Shown piece after piece: positions 7,939 to 17,107 of a stretch of 64,000 nt of DNA. Positions within the stretch are counted from its first letter, which is position 1, and each line of letters starts with the position of its first letter. The translations under genes were made by a program, and so were the position numbers. The notes under the pieces are model-generated. The model was given only the letters and a program-made list of their open reading frames with translations, was not told where the DNA came from and did no database searches. This DNA comes from Gordonia lacunae (GTDB taxonomy: Bacteria; Actinomycetota; Actinomycetes; Mycobacteriales; Mycobacteriaceae), in the NCBI RefSeq assembly GCF_002149015.1, contig NZ_NGFO01000023.1, positions 31,306 through 95,305 of the forward strand, written 5' to 3'.

Positions 7939-8730
7939 ATGGCCTTCCCCATTCGTATCGGTGTCCAGATCCAGCCCCAGCACGCGCCCGAGTACTCGTT
8001 GATCCGCGACGCGGTTCGACGCGCCGAGGACACGGGCGTCGACGTCGCGTTCAACTGGGATCACTTCTATCCGCTGTACGGCGCACCCGAAGGCGAGCAT
8101 TTCGAGTGCTGGACGATGCTCGGCGCCTGGGCCGAACAGACCTCGCGCGTGGAGATCGGCGCACTCGTGACCTGCAACTCCTACCGCAATCCGGAGTTGC
8201 TCGCGGACATGGCCCGCACCGTCGACCACATCAGCAACGGCCGCCTCATCCTGGGCGTCGGGGCCGGTTGGTTCGAGAAGGATTACGACGAGTACGGCTA
8301 CGAATTCGGCACCGTCGGTTCGCGGCTCAACGATTTCGGTGCCGCCCTCCCGCGGATCAAGTCGCGTCTGGCCAAGCTCAATCCGGCTCCCACCCGCGAC
8401 ATCCCGATCCTCATCGGCGGCAGCGGCGAGAAGAAGACGCTGCGCTACATCGCCGAGCACGGCGACGTCTGGCACGGCTTCAACGATGTCGAGCAGTACC
8501 GGCACAAGTCCAAGGTGCTGGCCGAGCACTGCGCCGCCGTGGGTCGCGACCCAGAGACCATCGAGCGCTCGTCGGGTGTGCAGTTCGACGGGGACGTCGA
8601 CGCACTGCTGCGCGACGCGGACGCGTTGGCCGACGAGGGCGTGACGCTGCTGACCGTCGGCGTCACGGGTCCCGAGTACGACCTCACCGCCCTCGAGGCG
8701 CTGTGCCGGTGGCGCGACGCGCGGAACTGA
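7939..8730 (+). CDS. LLM-class F420-dependent oxidoreductase
   Basis: 263 residues in the luciferase-like fold. Landmarks are PIRIGVQIQPQHAPEY at the N-terminus, DHFYPLYG (loop after strand 2), VEIGALVTCNSYRNPELLADMARTVDHIS, LGVGAGWFEKDYDEYGYEF and IPILIGGSGEKKTLRYIAEHGD. The GAGWFEKDYDEYGY signature is typical of mycobacterial-type F420-dependent family members of unknown substrate. The start is ATG 7939. Longer in-frame options run antisense to the methyltransferase. It is divergent from that gene with about 150 bp between starts. Confidence 0.85.
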   Translation: MAFPIRIGVQIQPQHAPEYSLIRDAVRRAEDTGVDVAFNWDHFYPLYGAPEGEHFECWTMLGAWAEQTSRVEIGALVTCNSYRNPELLADMARTVDHISNGRLILGVGAGWFEKDYDEYGYEFGTVGSRLNDFGAALPRIKSRLAKLNPAPTRDIPILIGGSGEKKTLRYIAEHGDVWHGFNDVEQYRHKSKVLAEHCAAVGRDPETIERSSGVQFDGDVDALLRDADALADEGVTLLTVGVTGPEYDLTALEALCRWRDARN

Positions 8731-8826
8731 CCGCGGGGCGGGCGGGCCACGACGGGTCCCGCCCTACACCCCGCCGGATGCCGACACTCGACCGAATGCC
8801 TCGACGACACCGCACACCCGCACGGC

Positions 8827-8832
8827 TAGGTT
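8827..8832 (+). promoter_or_regulatory. Probable -10 element (TAGGTT) of a leaderless start
   Basis: TAGGTT lies 7 bp upstream of ATG 8840, which would place transcription start at the start codon. It favours ATG 8840 over the GTG at 8834. Confidence 0.45.
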
Positions 8833-8839
8833 TGTGATC

Positions 8840-10870
8840 ATGCATCGAGTGCCGGCACTTCGGGAACTGCTGACACGTGTGGCCTCGGCGGCCGCGCTGG
8901 TGGGATTGCTGGGCTTGGTCGTGGCCCTGGCGTCACCCGGCACGGCGTCGGCCGAACCGCCGACCCGGCTGCCCACCTACGTCGTCGATTCCGCCGACGC
9001 GATCACACCGGAACAGCGCACCGAGCTCGAGGCCGCGATCGACTCGCTCTACAACGACCACGCGGTCCAGATGTGGATCGTGTACGTCCGCGACTTCGAC
9101 GGCCTCACCAGCGAGCAGTGGGCGGATCAGACCGCCGCCGCGAGTGAGCTGGGTGATCACGACGCCTTGCTCGCCGTAGCGACCGAGGACCGGGCGTACC
9201 GGTTGTTCGCCCCCGACAGCGTCGGCGGCCTCGATCAGTCGACGCTCGAAGAGGTGGCCAACGACGACGTCGTCCCGCAGCTGCGCGACGGCAACTGGGC
9301 GGGTGCCGGGCTGGCCGCGGTCAACGGTCTGTCCGAGGCGCTCGATCCGAGCCACACCGGCGTGATCGCGGCCGGTGTCGTCGGCGGAGTGGTCGTCCTC
9401 GGCGGCGGTGGCGCGTACCTCTATTCACGACGACGGCGGCAACGCCGGATCTCCGACGGTGTCGAGACCCTGCGCGAGCAGGAACTGACCGTCGACCAGC
9501 TGGCCGCCCAGCCCGTCGAGGTGCTCGACCCGTGGTCACGCGAGGTGCTCACCGACCTCGACAATGCGATCCGGACCAGCAAGGAGGAACTCCAGCTGGC
9601 GGTCGGCGAGTTCGGAGAGGTCGAGACCGCACCGTTCTCCGACACCGTTCGGCGGGCGGAACAGGCCTTGGCCCGGGCGTTCGCGTTGCGTCAACGGCTC
9701 GACGACAACGTCCCCGAGACCGACGACGAGCGCCGCTCGATCCTGGTGCAGATCATCACCACGAGCACCGAGATCGACAGCGTGCTCGACGATCAGGTCG
9801 AGAACTTCGACGCGATGCGCAACCTCCTGATCAACGCCGACGCCCGATTCGACTCGATCACCCAGCAGTTGATCGGTCTGCGTGCCCGGCTGGAGACCGC
9901 GTCGCAGCAGCTCACCGATCTCATCCGCAAACACGGTGAGAACACGCTGACCTCCATTCTCGACAACGTCGACCTCGCCCGTTCCCAGATCGACTTCGCG
10001 GAGGCGACCGCGGACCAGGGCCGTGCCGCGATCACCGCTCCGGTGGGCCAGCAGGGGCCTGCGGTCGCCGCCATCCGGTCGGCGGAGGGTTCGATCGAGC
10101 AGGCAACCGTGCTCCTCGACGCCATCGATCACGCGGATGCCAACATCGCCGCCGCCCGCTCCCGGATGCCTGCGCTCATCGCCGAGGTCGAGGACGAGCT
10201 CGCCGAGGCGAACGCCCTGGCCGAGAAAGGTGAGACTTCCCTGGTGACTGCGATCGAGACCGCGAGCGCCGCGGTCGCCGGTGCACACAGCAACTTCGAC
10301 GCCGATCCCCTGGGCACCTTCACCGCGCTGGTCGACGCCGATGCCGACCTCGACGACGCACTCGCCGCCGCACGTGACGCCGCAGCCGAGCGCATGCGGC
10401 GCGCACAGGTCCTCACGGCCGCACTCGAGTCGGCCGGTGCCAAGGTGACCGCGGCCGCCGACTTCATCGGCACCCGCCGCGGCGCCGTCCAGTCCACCGC
10501 CCGCACCCGGCTCGCCGAGGCGCAACGCCTTCTCGGGTCCGCGACGGACGTCGCCGCCACCGATCCACCCGCGGCGACGGAGACGGCCCGTCGTGCCGGT
10601 TCCCTCGCCGATCAGGCCTTGATGGCCGCCCAGGGCGACGTGGTCAGCTGGCAGCAGTCGCAGCAGCGGCATCCGACCGGCGGGTCCACCGCCGGTGCGG
10701 TCCTCGGCGGCATCCTCGTCGACAGTTTCCTGCGCGGCACCATCGGCGGTCGCGGAGGTGGCTTCGGCGGGGGCTTCGGCGGCGGCGGATTCGGCAGCGG
10801 CGGGCGCAGTCCCGGGTCGTTCGGCGGCTCCGGGTCGTCGGGCCGGATCGGCACCGGCGGTCGCTTCTGA
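8840..10870 (+). CDS. Secreted/membrane TPM-domain protein with long coiled coil and Gly-rich tail
   Basis: 676 residues. A signal peptide ends near the ASA-EPP junction (about residue 38). A TPM (YgcG-type) domain follows (YVVDSADAITPEQRTELEAAIDSLYNDHAVQMW) to about residue 160. One membrane span (GVIAAGVVGGVVVLGGGGAYLY) precedes an Arg-rich stop-transfer. About 400 mostly helical residues rich in Ala, Glu and Asp follow, and the end is a low-complexity Gly/Ser/Phe tail. Homologous actinobacterial proteins share this architecture and are of unknown function. By topology the TPM domain would be outside and the coiled coil inside. ATG 8840 is chosen over the upstream GTG because of a well placed -10 element. 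Confidence 0.85.
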   Translation: MHRVPALRELLTRVASAAALVGLLGLVVALASPGTASAEPPTRLPTYVVDSADAITPEQRTELEAAIDSLYNDHAVQMWIVYVRDFDGLTSEQWADQTAAASELGDHDALLAVATEDRAYRLFAPDSVGGLDQSTLEEVANDDVVPQLRDGNWAGAGLAAVNGLSEALDPSHTGVIAAGVVGGVVVLGGGGAYLYSRRRRQRRISDGVETLREQELTVDQLAAQPVEVLDPWSREVLTDLDNAIRTSKEELQLAVGEFGEVETAPFSDTVRRAEQALARAFALRQRLDDNVPETDDERRSILVQIITTSTEIDSVLDDQVENFDAMRNLLINADARFDSITQQLIGLRARLETASQQLTDLIRKHGENTLTSILDNVDLARSQIDFAEATADQGRAAITAPVGQQGPAVAAIRSAEGSIEQATVLLDAIDHADANIAAARSRMPALIAEVEDELAEANALAEKGETSLVTAIETASAAVAGAHSNFDADPLGTFTALVDADADLDDALAAARDAAAERMRRAQVLTAALESAGAKVTAAADFIGTRRGAVQSTARTRLAEAQRLLGSATDVAATDPPAATETARRAGSLADQALMAAQGDVVSWQQSQQRHPTGGSTAGAVLGGILVDSFLRGTIGGRGGGFGGGFGGGGFGSGGRSPGSFGGSGSSGRIGTGGRF

Positions 10871-10875
10871 GTCCT

Positions 10876-10953
10876 GGCGCCGGGATCGCAGCGAGCGGGC
10901 CAGATCGGAGCGCCGGCGCCGGGAGCGCAGCGAGCGGGCCGAATCAGGGCGCC
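10876..10953. repeat. Two imperfect 39-bp direct repeats downstream of the TPM gene
   Basis: Two units with a 39-bp period start with GGCGCCGGGA at 10876 and 10915 and both contain GCGCAGCGAGCGGGCC or a one-base variant. They fill most of the space between the TPM gene and the parS-like palindrome. Function unknown. Confidence 0.6.
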
Positions 10954-10957
10954 GCGA

Positions 10958-10973
10958 TGTTCCACGTGGAACC
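10958..10973. promoter_or_regulatory. parS-like ParB-binding palindrome
   Basis: TGTTCCACGTGGAACC contains a perfect 14-bp palindrome (GTTCCACGTGGAAC) and is identical to the parS sequence known from Pseudomonas chromosomes. It is also a two-base symmetrical variant of the GTTTCACGTGAAAC type. It sits in noncoding DNA. ParB binding is inferred from this match alone. Confidence 0.6.
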
Positions 10974-11091
10974 AACAGGGGTGTTGGGTTGCCGTTCACA
11001 CACGGGTAGCCATCGGTTCGTTTCACCCTCCTAACGTGCTCCTCGTCGTGCGCCGGCCCCGTGGCGCGACCATGCTTTCAGAGGAGCCCGT

Positions 11092-13182
11092 GTGCGTATT
11101 CCGTTGCAGCTGTTCATGTCCACCGGCGAGGATGCCGGGCGTTCATCCCGCGCCTACGTGACCTGCCGCTACAAATGCGGCGACGCGTGCCGCCACGATC
11201 CGGGAAACACCAGCGACAACACCTACTTCCGAGACGTCGTTCGGACGGCGGTGTCGCGTCGCAGCGTCCTCAAGACCTCGGCCGGCGCAGCCGTGGCGGT
11301 CGGTGCGACGTCGCTCCTGGCCGCGTGCGGGGATTCCGGGTCGTCGAACTCGGCCTCGGCGAGCAGCACCACGTCTGGAGATGCACTGCCCGGCATGAGG
11401 TTCGATGCCGTGGCACCGAACACCGAGGACGCCGTGGTGATCCCGGACGGGTACCGCCAGGAGGTCGTGATCAGATGGGGTGACCCGGTTCTGCCCGGCG
11501 CTCCCGAGTTCGACTTCGCCAACCAGACCCCGGAGGCTCAGGCCGGGCAATTCGGGTTCAACAACGACTTCGCGGGACTGATCCCGGTGGACGGGGTCGC
11601 CGACCACCACTACCTGGTCGCCAACCTCGAGTATCCGACCGAGCCGTTCATGTTCGCGGGGTACATCGACGGCGAACCCACCGAACAACAGGCCAGGATC
11701 GCGATGGCGTCGGTCGGCATCGCGATCGTCGAGGTCACATCGAAGGCCGGGACCGGTGCACTCACACCCGTTGTGGGCCCGCGCAACCGGCGCCTCACCG
11801 CCTCCAGCCCGTTCCGCCTGACGGGACCTGCCGCCGGCAGCGAGTTCGTCAAGACCGCAGCCGACCCGGCCGGGACCACCGTCCTGGGGACCTTCGCGAA
11901 CTGCTCCGGCGGACTGACCCCGTGGGGCACCATGCTCTCCGGCGAGGAGAACTTCAACAACTACTTCGCCAACCCGAGCACGATCACCGACCCCAAGGCC
12001 GCCGAGCGACTCGAACGCTACTCGTTCGACGACGACGGGGACGAGCACCACTGGGGACGGTTCGACAGACGCTTCGATCTGGCTGTCGAGCCGAACGAGG
12101 GCAATCGCTTCGGCTACATCGTCGAGGTCGACCCGCACGACCCGAATGCCGTTCCGGTCAAACATAGTTCGATGGGCCGCTTCAAGCACGAGTCGGCGAA
12201 CATCTACGTCGTCGGCAGCGGGCCGGACAAGGACACCGTCGTCGCGTACAGCGGCGACGACGAGCGGTTCGAGTACATCTACAAGTTCGTGTCGAGCCGG
12301 AAGATGAAGTCCGGACTGTCGAAGACCGCGCGCGAGCACAACATGGGCATCCTCGACGAGGGCACCCTCTACGTCGCCACCTTCACCGGGGACTCCCCCG
12401 ACCCCGTCGACGGTTCCGGAACCCCGCCCGCCTCAGGAAAATTCGCAGGTAAGGGATCGTGGAAGCCCTTGTTGACGGTCAACGCCGACGGGTCGGCGCG
12501 CTCCTACATCCCGGGGATGACACCCGCTGAGGTGGCGGTCTTCACGCGACAGGCCGCCGACACCGTCGGCGCGACCAAGATGGACCGGCCCGAGGACATC
12601 GAGCCGAACCCGAAGACCGGCAAGGTGTACTGCGCACTGACGAACAACGACGACCGCGGCACCGACGGGAAGGCCGCCGCCGACGCGGTGAATCCCCGCA
12701 ACGAGAACAAGAACGGCCAGGTTCTCGAGATGACCGACGACCACACCGGCACCGAATTCACCTGGGAACTCCTGCTGGTGTGTGGCGATCCCGGCGCTGC
12801 GGACACCTACTACGGCGGCTTCGACAAGACCAAGGTCAGCGCCATCTCCTGTCCGGACAACGTCGCCTTCGATCCGCACGGGAACCTGTGGATCTCGACC
12901 GACGGCAACGCACTCGACAGCAACGATGGGCTGTTCGCGGTCGCGCTCGACGGCGAGCGGCGCGGGGAGACCAAGCAGTTCCTGACCGTGCCCAAGGGCG
13001 GTGAGACCTGCGGTCCGATCATCGACACCGATCGCGTCCTCATCGCGGTCCAGCACCCGGGTGAACTCGACGATCACTCCGCCGACAACCCGGCGTCGCA
13101 CTGGCCCGATGGCGGTGACTCCCAGCCGCGACCCGCAGTCGTCGCCGTGTGGCGGGACGGTGGCGCCGAGATCGGCGTCTGA
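11092..13182 (+). CDS. PhoX family protein (DUF839), Tat-exported
   Basis: 696 residues. An N-terminal leader of about 50 residues with CRYKCGDACRHD precedes a twin-arginine signal (SRRSVLKTSAGAAVAVGATSLLAACG). This arrangement is usual for actinobacterial PhoX-like proteins. The PhoX/DUF839 region follows with NNDFAGLIP, NHYLVANLE-type and GRFDRRFDL segments, and DRPEDIEPNP and CPDNVAFDPHGNLWISTDGN near the C-terminus. PhoX enzymes are Ca/Fe-dependent extracytoplasmic alkaline phosphatases, but many DUF839 members are uncharacterised. The GTG start has an AGAGGAG ribosome site. The gene has its own strong terminator, so it is probably monocistronic. No PHO box was recognised. Confidence 0.85.
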   Translation: MRIPLQLFMSTGEDAGRSSRAYVTCRYKCGDACRHDPGNTSDNTYFRDVVRTAVSRRSVLKTSAGAAVAVGATSLLAACGDSGSSNSASASSTTSGDALPGMRFDAVAPNTEDAVVIPDGYRQEVVIRWGDPVLPGAPEFDFANQTPEAQAGQFGFNNDFAGLIPVDGVADHHYLVANLEYPTEPFMFAGYIDGEPTEQQARIAMASVGIAIVEVTSKAGTGALTPVVGPRNRRLTASSPFRLTGPAAGSEFVKTAADPAGTTVLGTFANCSGGLTPWGTMLSGEENFNNYFANPSTITDPKAAERLERYSFDDDGDEHHWGRFDRRFDLAVEPNEGNRFGYIVEVDPHDPNAVPVKHSSMGRFKHESANIYVVGSGPDKDTVVAYSGDDERFEYIYKFVSSRKMKSGLSKTAREHNMGILDEGTLYVATFTGDSPDPVDGSGTPPASGKFAGKGSWKPLLTVNADGSARSYIPGMTPAEVAVFTRQAADTVGATKMDRPEDIEPNPKTGKVYCALTNNDDRGTDGKAAADAVNPRNENKNGQVLEMTDDHTGTEFTWELLLVCGDPGAADTYYGGFDKTKVSAISCPDNVAFDPHGNLWISTDGNALDSNDGLFAVALDGERRGETKQFLTVPKGGETCGPIIDTDRVLIAVQHPGELDDHSADNPASHWPDGGDSQPRPAVVAVWRDGGAEIGV

Positions 13183-13203
13183 CCCGCTCCTCCTCGTTTC
13201 GAG

Positions 13204-13246
13204 CACCCCCGAGTGTCGGCCTGCGCGGCCGGTCTCGGGGGTGTTT
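13204..13246 (+). terminator. Rho-independent-like terminator after the PhoX gene
   Basis: CACCCCCGAG and CTCGGGGGTG form a perfect 10-bp stem (13204-13213 and 13234-13243) followed by TTT. An inner GGCC/GGCC stem extends it. Confidence 0.75.
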
Positions 13247-13320
13247 CCACTTCACTCACCGACAGGCCGCGCATCGACAACCCGTTCACCTCGCGTTTTC
13301 CGTTCTTCCGATCACTTCCG

Positions 13321-13352
13321 GACAGTCGTCAAGTTTTTTCTTGACGACTGTC
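13321..13352. promoter_or_regulatory. 13-bp perfect inverted repeat around a T6 loop, candidate operator
   Basis: GACAGTCGTCAAG - TTTTTT - CTTGACGACTGTC is perfect over both 13-bp arms. The right side also holds a smaller dyad TTGAC-GACT-GTCAA (13341-13354). It lies about 100 bp upstream of the SDR start and is a likely site for the TetR encoded at the end of the cluster. It could alternatively terminate upstream transcription. Confidence 0.5.
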
Positions 13353-13455
13353 AAGAGTTCGCCCTAGTGTGGCGTGCAGCACATGTTGTCTCGACTGTGT
13401 CTTGCTTCGCCGCCTGACGCCGACGGCCCTGGCGGTTCTCACTGGAGGTGTAACG

Positions 13456-14259
13456 ATGACGAGCTATGACCTGACCGGACGGACGGCACTGGTCACCGGT
13501 GGCGCGCAGGGTCTCGGCGCCGGAATGGCCGAAGCACTGGCCGCAGCGGGTGCCTCCGTCGCGATCGGCGACGTGAACTCGGACGGCGGCCAGCAGACGG
13601 TCGAGGCCCTGCGTGCGAAAGGCGCCAAGGCCGAGTTCGTCTCGCTCGATGTCACCGACGATTCGGCTTGGGAAGCCGCCGTGGCGTCCACCGTCGAATC
13701 GCTCGGCGGCCTGGACATCGTCGTGAACAACGCCGGCATCGAGGTGACGGACCTCCTGGTCGATCTCGACGCCGACGAGGCATCGAAGATGCTGGGCGTC
13801 AACGTGCTGGGCACTGCCCTCGGCATCAAACACGCGTTTCGGGCGATGCGGCCCGGCGGGCTCGCGGGCACGGGCGGTGCGGTCGTGAACATCGCATCCG
13901 TCGCTGCGACAATCGCTTTCCCGGGAATCAGCGTCTACTCCGCAACGAAATCGGGGATCGATCGCCTCACCCGCGTCGCGGCCGCGGAGTCGGGCAAGTT
14001 GGGGTACGGCGTCCGCGTCAACTCGATCTATCCCGCACTCACCCCGACCGCGATGGGCAACAAGCTCGCCGTCGAGACCGCGGCGCTGGGGCTGTTCGAG
14101 TCCCCGGAGGCGGCTGCACAGGCGGTCGCAGAGCTGACCCCCCTGGGCCGACTCGGGCAGGTCGACGACATGGCCGACGCCGTGGTCTTCCTCGTCTCCG
14201 ACGCCGCGAAGTTCATCACCGGCGCCGGCCTGCCGGTCGACGGCGGGATGGGGATGTAG
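13456..14259 (+). CDS. Short-chain dehydrogenase/reductase
   Basis: 267 residues. The cofactor motif is TGGAQGLGAGMAEAL at residues about 14-28, NNAG is near residue 88, the catalytic Ser is in VVNIASVAATIAF and Tyr/Lys in YSATKSG. GAGLPVDGGMGM closes the protein. A GGAGG ribosome site precedes ATG 13456. It is the first gene of a plus-strand run with a saccharopine-dehydrogenase-like protein and an acyl-CoA synthetase, which suggests oxidation of a hydroxylated acid or terpenoid-like substrate before CoA activation. The substrate is not identifiable. Confidence 0.85.
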   Translation: MTSYDLTGRTALVTGGAQGLGAGMAEALAAAGASVAIGDVNSDGGQQTVEALRAKGAKAEFVSLDVTDDSAWEAAVASTVESLGGLDIVVNNAGIEVTDLLVDLDADEASKMLGVNVLGTALGIKHAFRAMRPGGLAGTGGAVVNIASVAATIAFPGISVYSATKSGIDRLTRVAAAESGKLGYGVRVNSIYPALTPTAMGNKLAVETAALGLFESPEAAAQAVAELTPLGRLGQVDDMADAVVFLVSDAAKFITGAGLPVDGGMGM

Positions 14260-14329
14260 CAGACCGTCGAACTCCGCTCGCCACAACGCTTTCCACGAAC
14301 CATCCGCACCAGACCCGAGGAGTCCCACC

Positions 14330-15457
14330 ATGCCCACTGACAAGCGCGTCGTCGTCTACGGAGCGTCCGGTTACACCGGCCGGCTGATCTGTGAATACCT
14401 GCGCGAGTACAACATCCCGTTCCTGGCCGCGGGACGCGACCACGCCCGATTGACGAGCGCGGTCGAGGCGGTGCCCGGCATCGACACCGTCGCCTACGAC
14501 ATCGTCGAGGTCGAGCACACGGTCGAGGCACTCACCGAGGCGTTCCGCGGTGCCGACGTCGTGCTCAACACGGTCGGGCCGTTCGCCCGCTACGGTCACG
14601 AGGTCGTCCAGGCCTGCCTGGAGATCGGGGCACACTACACCGACACCAACGGCGAGCAGAACTGGATGATCGACGCCGAGGCCCAGTACGGTGCCGAGTT
14701 CGCCTCGCGCGAACTGGTGTTGACCCCCGGCCTGGCACAGATGTACTCGATCGGCGAGATCGCGGCGAACATCTGCCTGGAGAACCCGGGACTGGACACC
14801 CTCGACATCCAGGTGTTCTGGAAGGGCCACCCGACGGTCGCGTCGACCAACACGATCCTCACCAACGCGGCGTTCGCGAAGGCGTACTACCTCGAGGAGA
14901 ACGAGTACGTCGAGTGGCCGGCGGATGAAGGTCTGTACACCGTGAGCGTGCCCGGTCAGCACGACCTCGGGCTCGCGCTTCCCTGGGGCGGTACGTCACA
15001 CCCGGTGTGGTTCAAGAACGATCCGCGCGTGGCCACTGCCAAGGCACTCGGTGGCGTGTTCAATCGTCCGCTGATGCAGGGTGTCCCGGTCCTCGTCGCG
15101 GCTGCGCTCGAACAGATGGAGGGCAAGTCCGAGGAGGAGAAGTACCGCATCATCGATGAGCAGTCGGCCGCCATCCGCAGCGAGATGCCGCCTCGGGAGA
15201 ATCCGCGTCTGAACACCTCGCTGGACTCGGTCTACGCATCGGGACCGCTCGGCCGGGCGCACTGTGTGATCCACGGAAACTCCAACTACAAGCAGACCGC
15301 GTTGCTCAACGCGCACGCCGCCAATGAATTGCTGCAGGCACGACCGCGACGTGTCGGCTTCGTCTCCAGCTGCCAGGCGTTCGGACACCGCGAACTGCTC
15401 GGCACCCTGCGCGCTTTCGGTCTGGTGCTGGACCCGATCGTGACCGTGCACCGCTGA
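14330..15457 (+). CDS. Saccharopine dehydrogenase-like NAD(P)-binding protein
   Basis: 375 residues. An N-terminal Rossmann fold is clear (RVVVYGASGYTGRLICEYLREY, residues 6-27), with the VVLNTVGPFARYG and GAHYTDTNGEQNW segments that mark the saccharopine-dehydrogenase/trans-acting enoyl-reductase-like superfamily. The C-terminal part (after about residue 150) is family-specific with no catalytic assignment. A GAGGAG-like site precedes the ATG. It lies 8 bp upstream of the acyl-CoA synthetase, indicating one operon. The true reaction is unknown. Lysine biosynthesis is unlikely from this context. Confidence 0.75.
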   Translation: MPTDKRVVVYGASGYTGRLICEYLREYNIPFLAAGRDHARLTSAVEAVPGIDTVAYDIVEVEHTVEALTEAFRGADVVLNTVGPFARYGHEVVQACLEIGAHYTDTNGEQNWMIDAEAQYGAEFASRELVLTPGLAQMYSIGEIAANICLENPGLDTLDIQVFWKGHPTVASTNTILTNAAFAKAYYLEENEYVEWPADEGLYTVSVPGQHDLGLALPWGGTSHPVWFKNDPRVATAKALGGVFNRPLMQGVPVLVAAALEQMEGKSEEEKYRIIDEQSAAIRSEMPPRENPRLNTSLDSVYASGPLGRAHCVIHGNSNYKQTALLNAHAANELLQARPRRVGFVSSCQAFGHRELLGTLRAFGLVLDPIVTVHR

Positions 15458-15464
15458 GGACGAC

Positions 15465-16994
15465 ATGCGACTCTCGGAGTATCTCGACAAGGGCGCCTCG
15501 CTGGGGCGCGACGCGCCGTGCCTGACCACCGGCGGGGTCACCTCGACCTATGGCGAGGTCCAGGACAGGTCGACGGCGATCGCGGGTGCGTTGCAACACA
15601 CCGGGATCGAGGCGGGAGATCGCGTCGCCGTCCTCTCGGCGAACGACCCGCTGGCCTTGACGTGCGTCTTCGGCATCTCGCGCGCCGGTGCGGTGTGGTG
15701 CCCGGTCAATCCCCGCAACGAGGCCGACGAGAACCGGCAGCTGTTCGACCTCTTCGGATGTCGGCTGCTGTTCTTCCAGGCGAAGTTCGCCGGTCTGGTC
15801 GAGAAGATCAGAGATCAGCTGCCGCAGCTGGACTGGCTGATCTGTCTCGACGGTGAGGTGGACTGGGCGACCTCGTTCGACGGCTGGCTCGACGCGCACC
15901 GCGCGGAACCGGACGAGAGCCGACGGCCCGACGGCGGCCTGTGCATGCTGGCCGGCACCGGCGGAACGACCGGGCGTCCGAAGGGGGTGCGACTGACCGA
16001 GGACAACATGATGACCTCGACCGCGCTGGCGCTGATGAGTTACCCCTTCGGCGACCGTCCGCGCTATCTGGCGCTGGCCCCGCTGACCCACTCGGCGGGG
16101 GTGCTGACGTTTCCCATCCTCAGCCTCGGCGGCGAGGTCGTGATCATGCCGGCGCCCGACATCGGCGAGTTCCTGGCGCTGATCGAGCGGCATCGGATCA
16201 CGCACGCCTTCCTGCCACCGACAGTGATCTACGGGGTCTTGGACCACCCTGATCTCGACGATCGGGACCTGTCGTCGTTGCGGTGCCTCTGGTACGGCGC
16301 CGCGCCGATGTCACCGACGCGACTCGAGGAAGCGCTGACCCGCATCGGTCCCGTGCTCGGCCAGTTGTTCGGTCAGACCGAGGCGCCGAACATGATCGCG
16401 ACCCTCGCACCCGCCGAACACTTCCACGACGACGGGACGATGGCGACCGAGCGGTTCAGTTCGGCGGGTCAGCCGACACCGCTGACCACGGTGGCGATCA
16501 TGGGTGCGGACGGAACCCTGCTGGGACGGGGTGAACGCGGCGAAATCGTCGTCCGCGGCCCGCTGGTGATGGACGGCTATCACGAGAACCCCGAGGCGAC
16601 GGCCGAGGTGAGTGCGCACGGCTGGCACCACACCGGGGACATCGGCTACCTCGACGACGACGGATACCTCTTCGTCGTCGACCGGGCCAAGGACATGATC
16701 ATCACGGGTGGATTCAACGTCTACTCGGCCGAGGTCGAGCAGGCGCTCCTCGCGCACCCGGCGGTGAAGGACTCCGCTGTCATCGGTCTGCCCGATCCCA
16801 AGTGGGGCGAACGCGTGACCGCCGCGGTGGAACTGCGCGCGGGTCACGATGTCGACGCCGCGGAGCTCATCGCCTTCGTCAAGGAACGGATCGGCAGCGT
16901 GAAGGCTCCGAAGGAGATCGAGATCTGGACCGAACTGCCTCGTTCGAAGGTGGGCAAGATCCTGAAAACCGAGGTCCGAGGCGCTTTCGGCTAG
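15465..16994 (+). CDS. AMP-forming acyl-CoA synthetase/ligase
   Basis: 509 residues of the ANL superfamily. The phosphate-binding loop is AGTGGTTGRPKG near residue 163, the A5-like region is GQTEAPN, the adenosine-contacting segment is HTGDIGYLDDDGYLFVVDRAKDMIITGGFNVYS, and the C-terminal catalytic Lys lies in LPRSKVGKILK. It activates a carboxylic acid to its CoA thioester. It follows the saccharopine-dehydrogenase-like gene by 8 bp. Together with the SDR upstream it would convert an alcohol or aldehyde-derived acid into a CoA ester for degradation. The specific acid is unknown. Confidence 0.85.
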   Translation: MRLSEYLDKGASLGRDAPCLTTGGVTSTYGEVQDRSTAIAGALQHTGIEAGDRVAVLSANDPLALTCVFGISRAGAVWCPVNPRNEADENRQLFDLFGCRLLFFQAKFAGLVEKIRDQLPQLDWLICLDGEVDWATSFDGWLDAHRAEPDESRRPDGGLCMLAGTGGTTGRPKGVRLTEDNMMTSTALALMSYPFGDRPRYLALAPLTHSAGVLTFPILSLGGEVVIMPAPDIGEFLALIERHRITHAFLPPTVIYGVLDHPDLDDRDLSSLRCLWYGAAPMSPTRLEEALTRIGPVLGQLFGQTEAPNMIATLAPAEHFHDDGTMATERFSSAGQPTPLTTVAIMGADGTLLGRGERGEIVVRGPLVMDGYHENPEATAEVSAHGWHHTGDIGYLDDDGYLFVVDRAKDMIITGGFNVYSAEVEQALLAHPAVKDSAVIGLPDPKWGERVTAAVELRAGHDVDAAELIAFVKERIGSVKAPKEIEIWTELPRSKVGKILKTEVRGAFG

Positions 16995-17016
16995 CCGGAT
17001 CGGAACCCGCCGAGCG

Positions 17017-17061
17017 CCCACCCTGCCGGACGCGGACAAGCGTCGAATCCGGCAGGGTGGG
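17017..17061. terminator. 14-bp perfect stem between the acyl-CoA synthetase and tetR
   Basis: CCCACCCTGCCGGA (17017-17030) pairs perfectly with TCCGGCAGGGTGGG (17048-17061) across 17 bases. There is no T-tract, so it is either a terminator of the upstream operon or a TetR operator. Confidence 0.55.
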
Positions 17062-17107
17062 TACACTCGGGTCTCGAACTCCACGATTCCCCAGCAAGGA
17101 CGGCGAG

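Noticed and set aside
9536..11026. 496-codon minus-strand frame over the TPM gene
   Set aside because: Mirror of the Gly-rich tail and coiled coil, no domain, while the plus-strand protein has a signal peptide and a TPM domain.
15306..16247. Minus-strand frame opposite the acyl-CoA synthetase
   Set aside because: Pure shadow of a conserved ANL-family gene.
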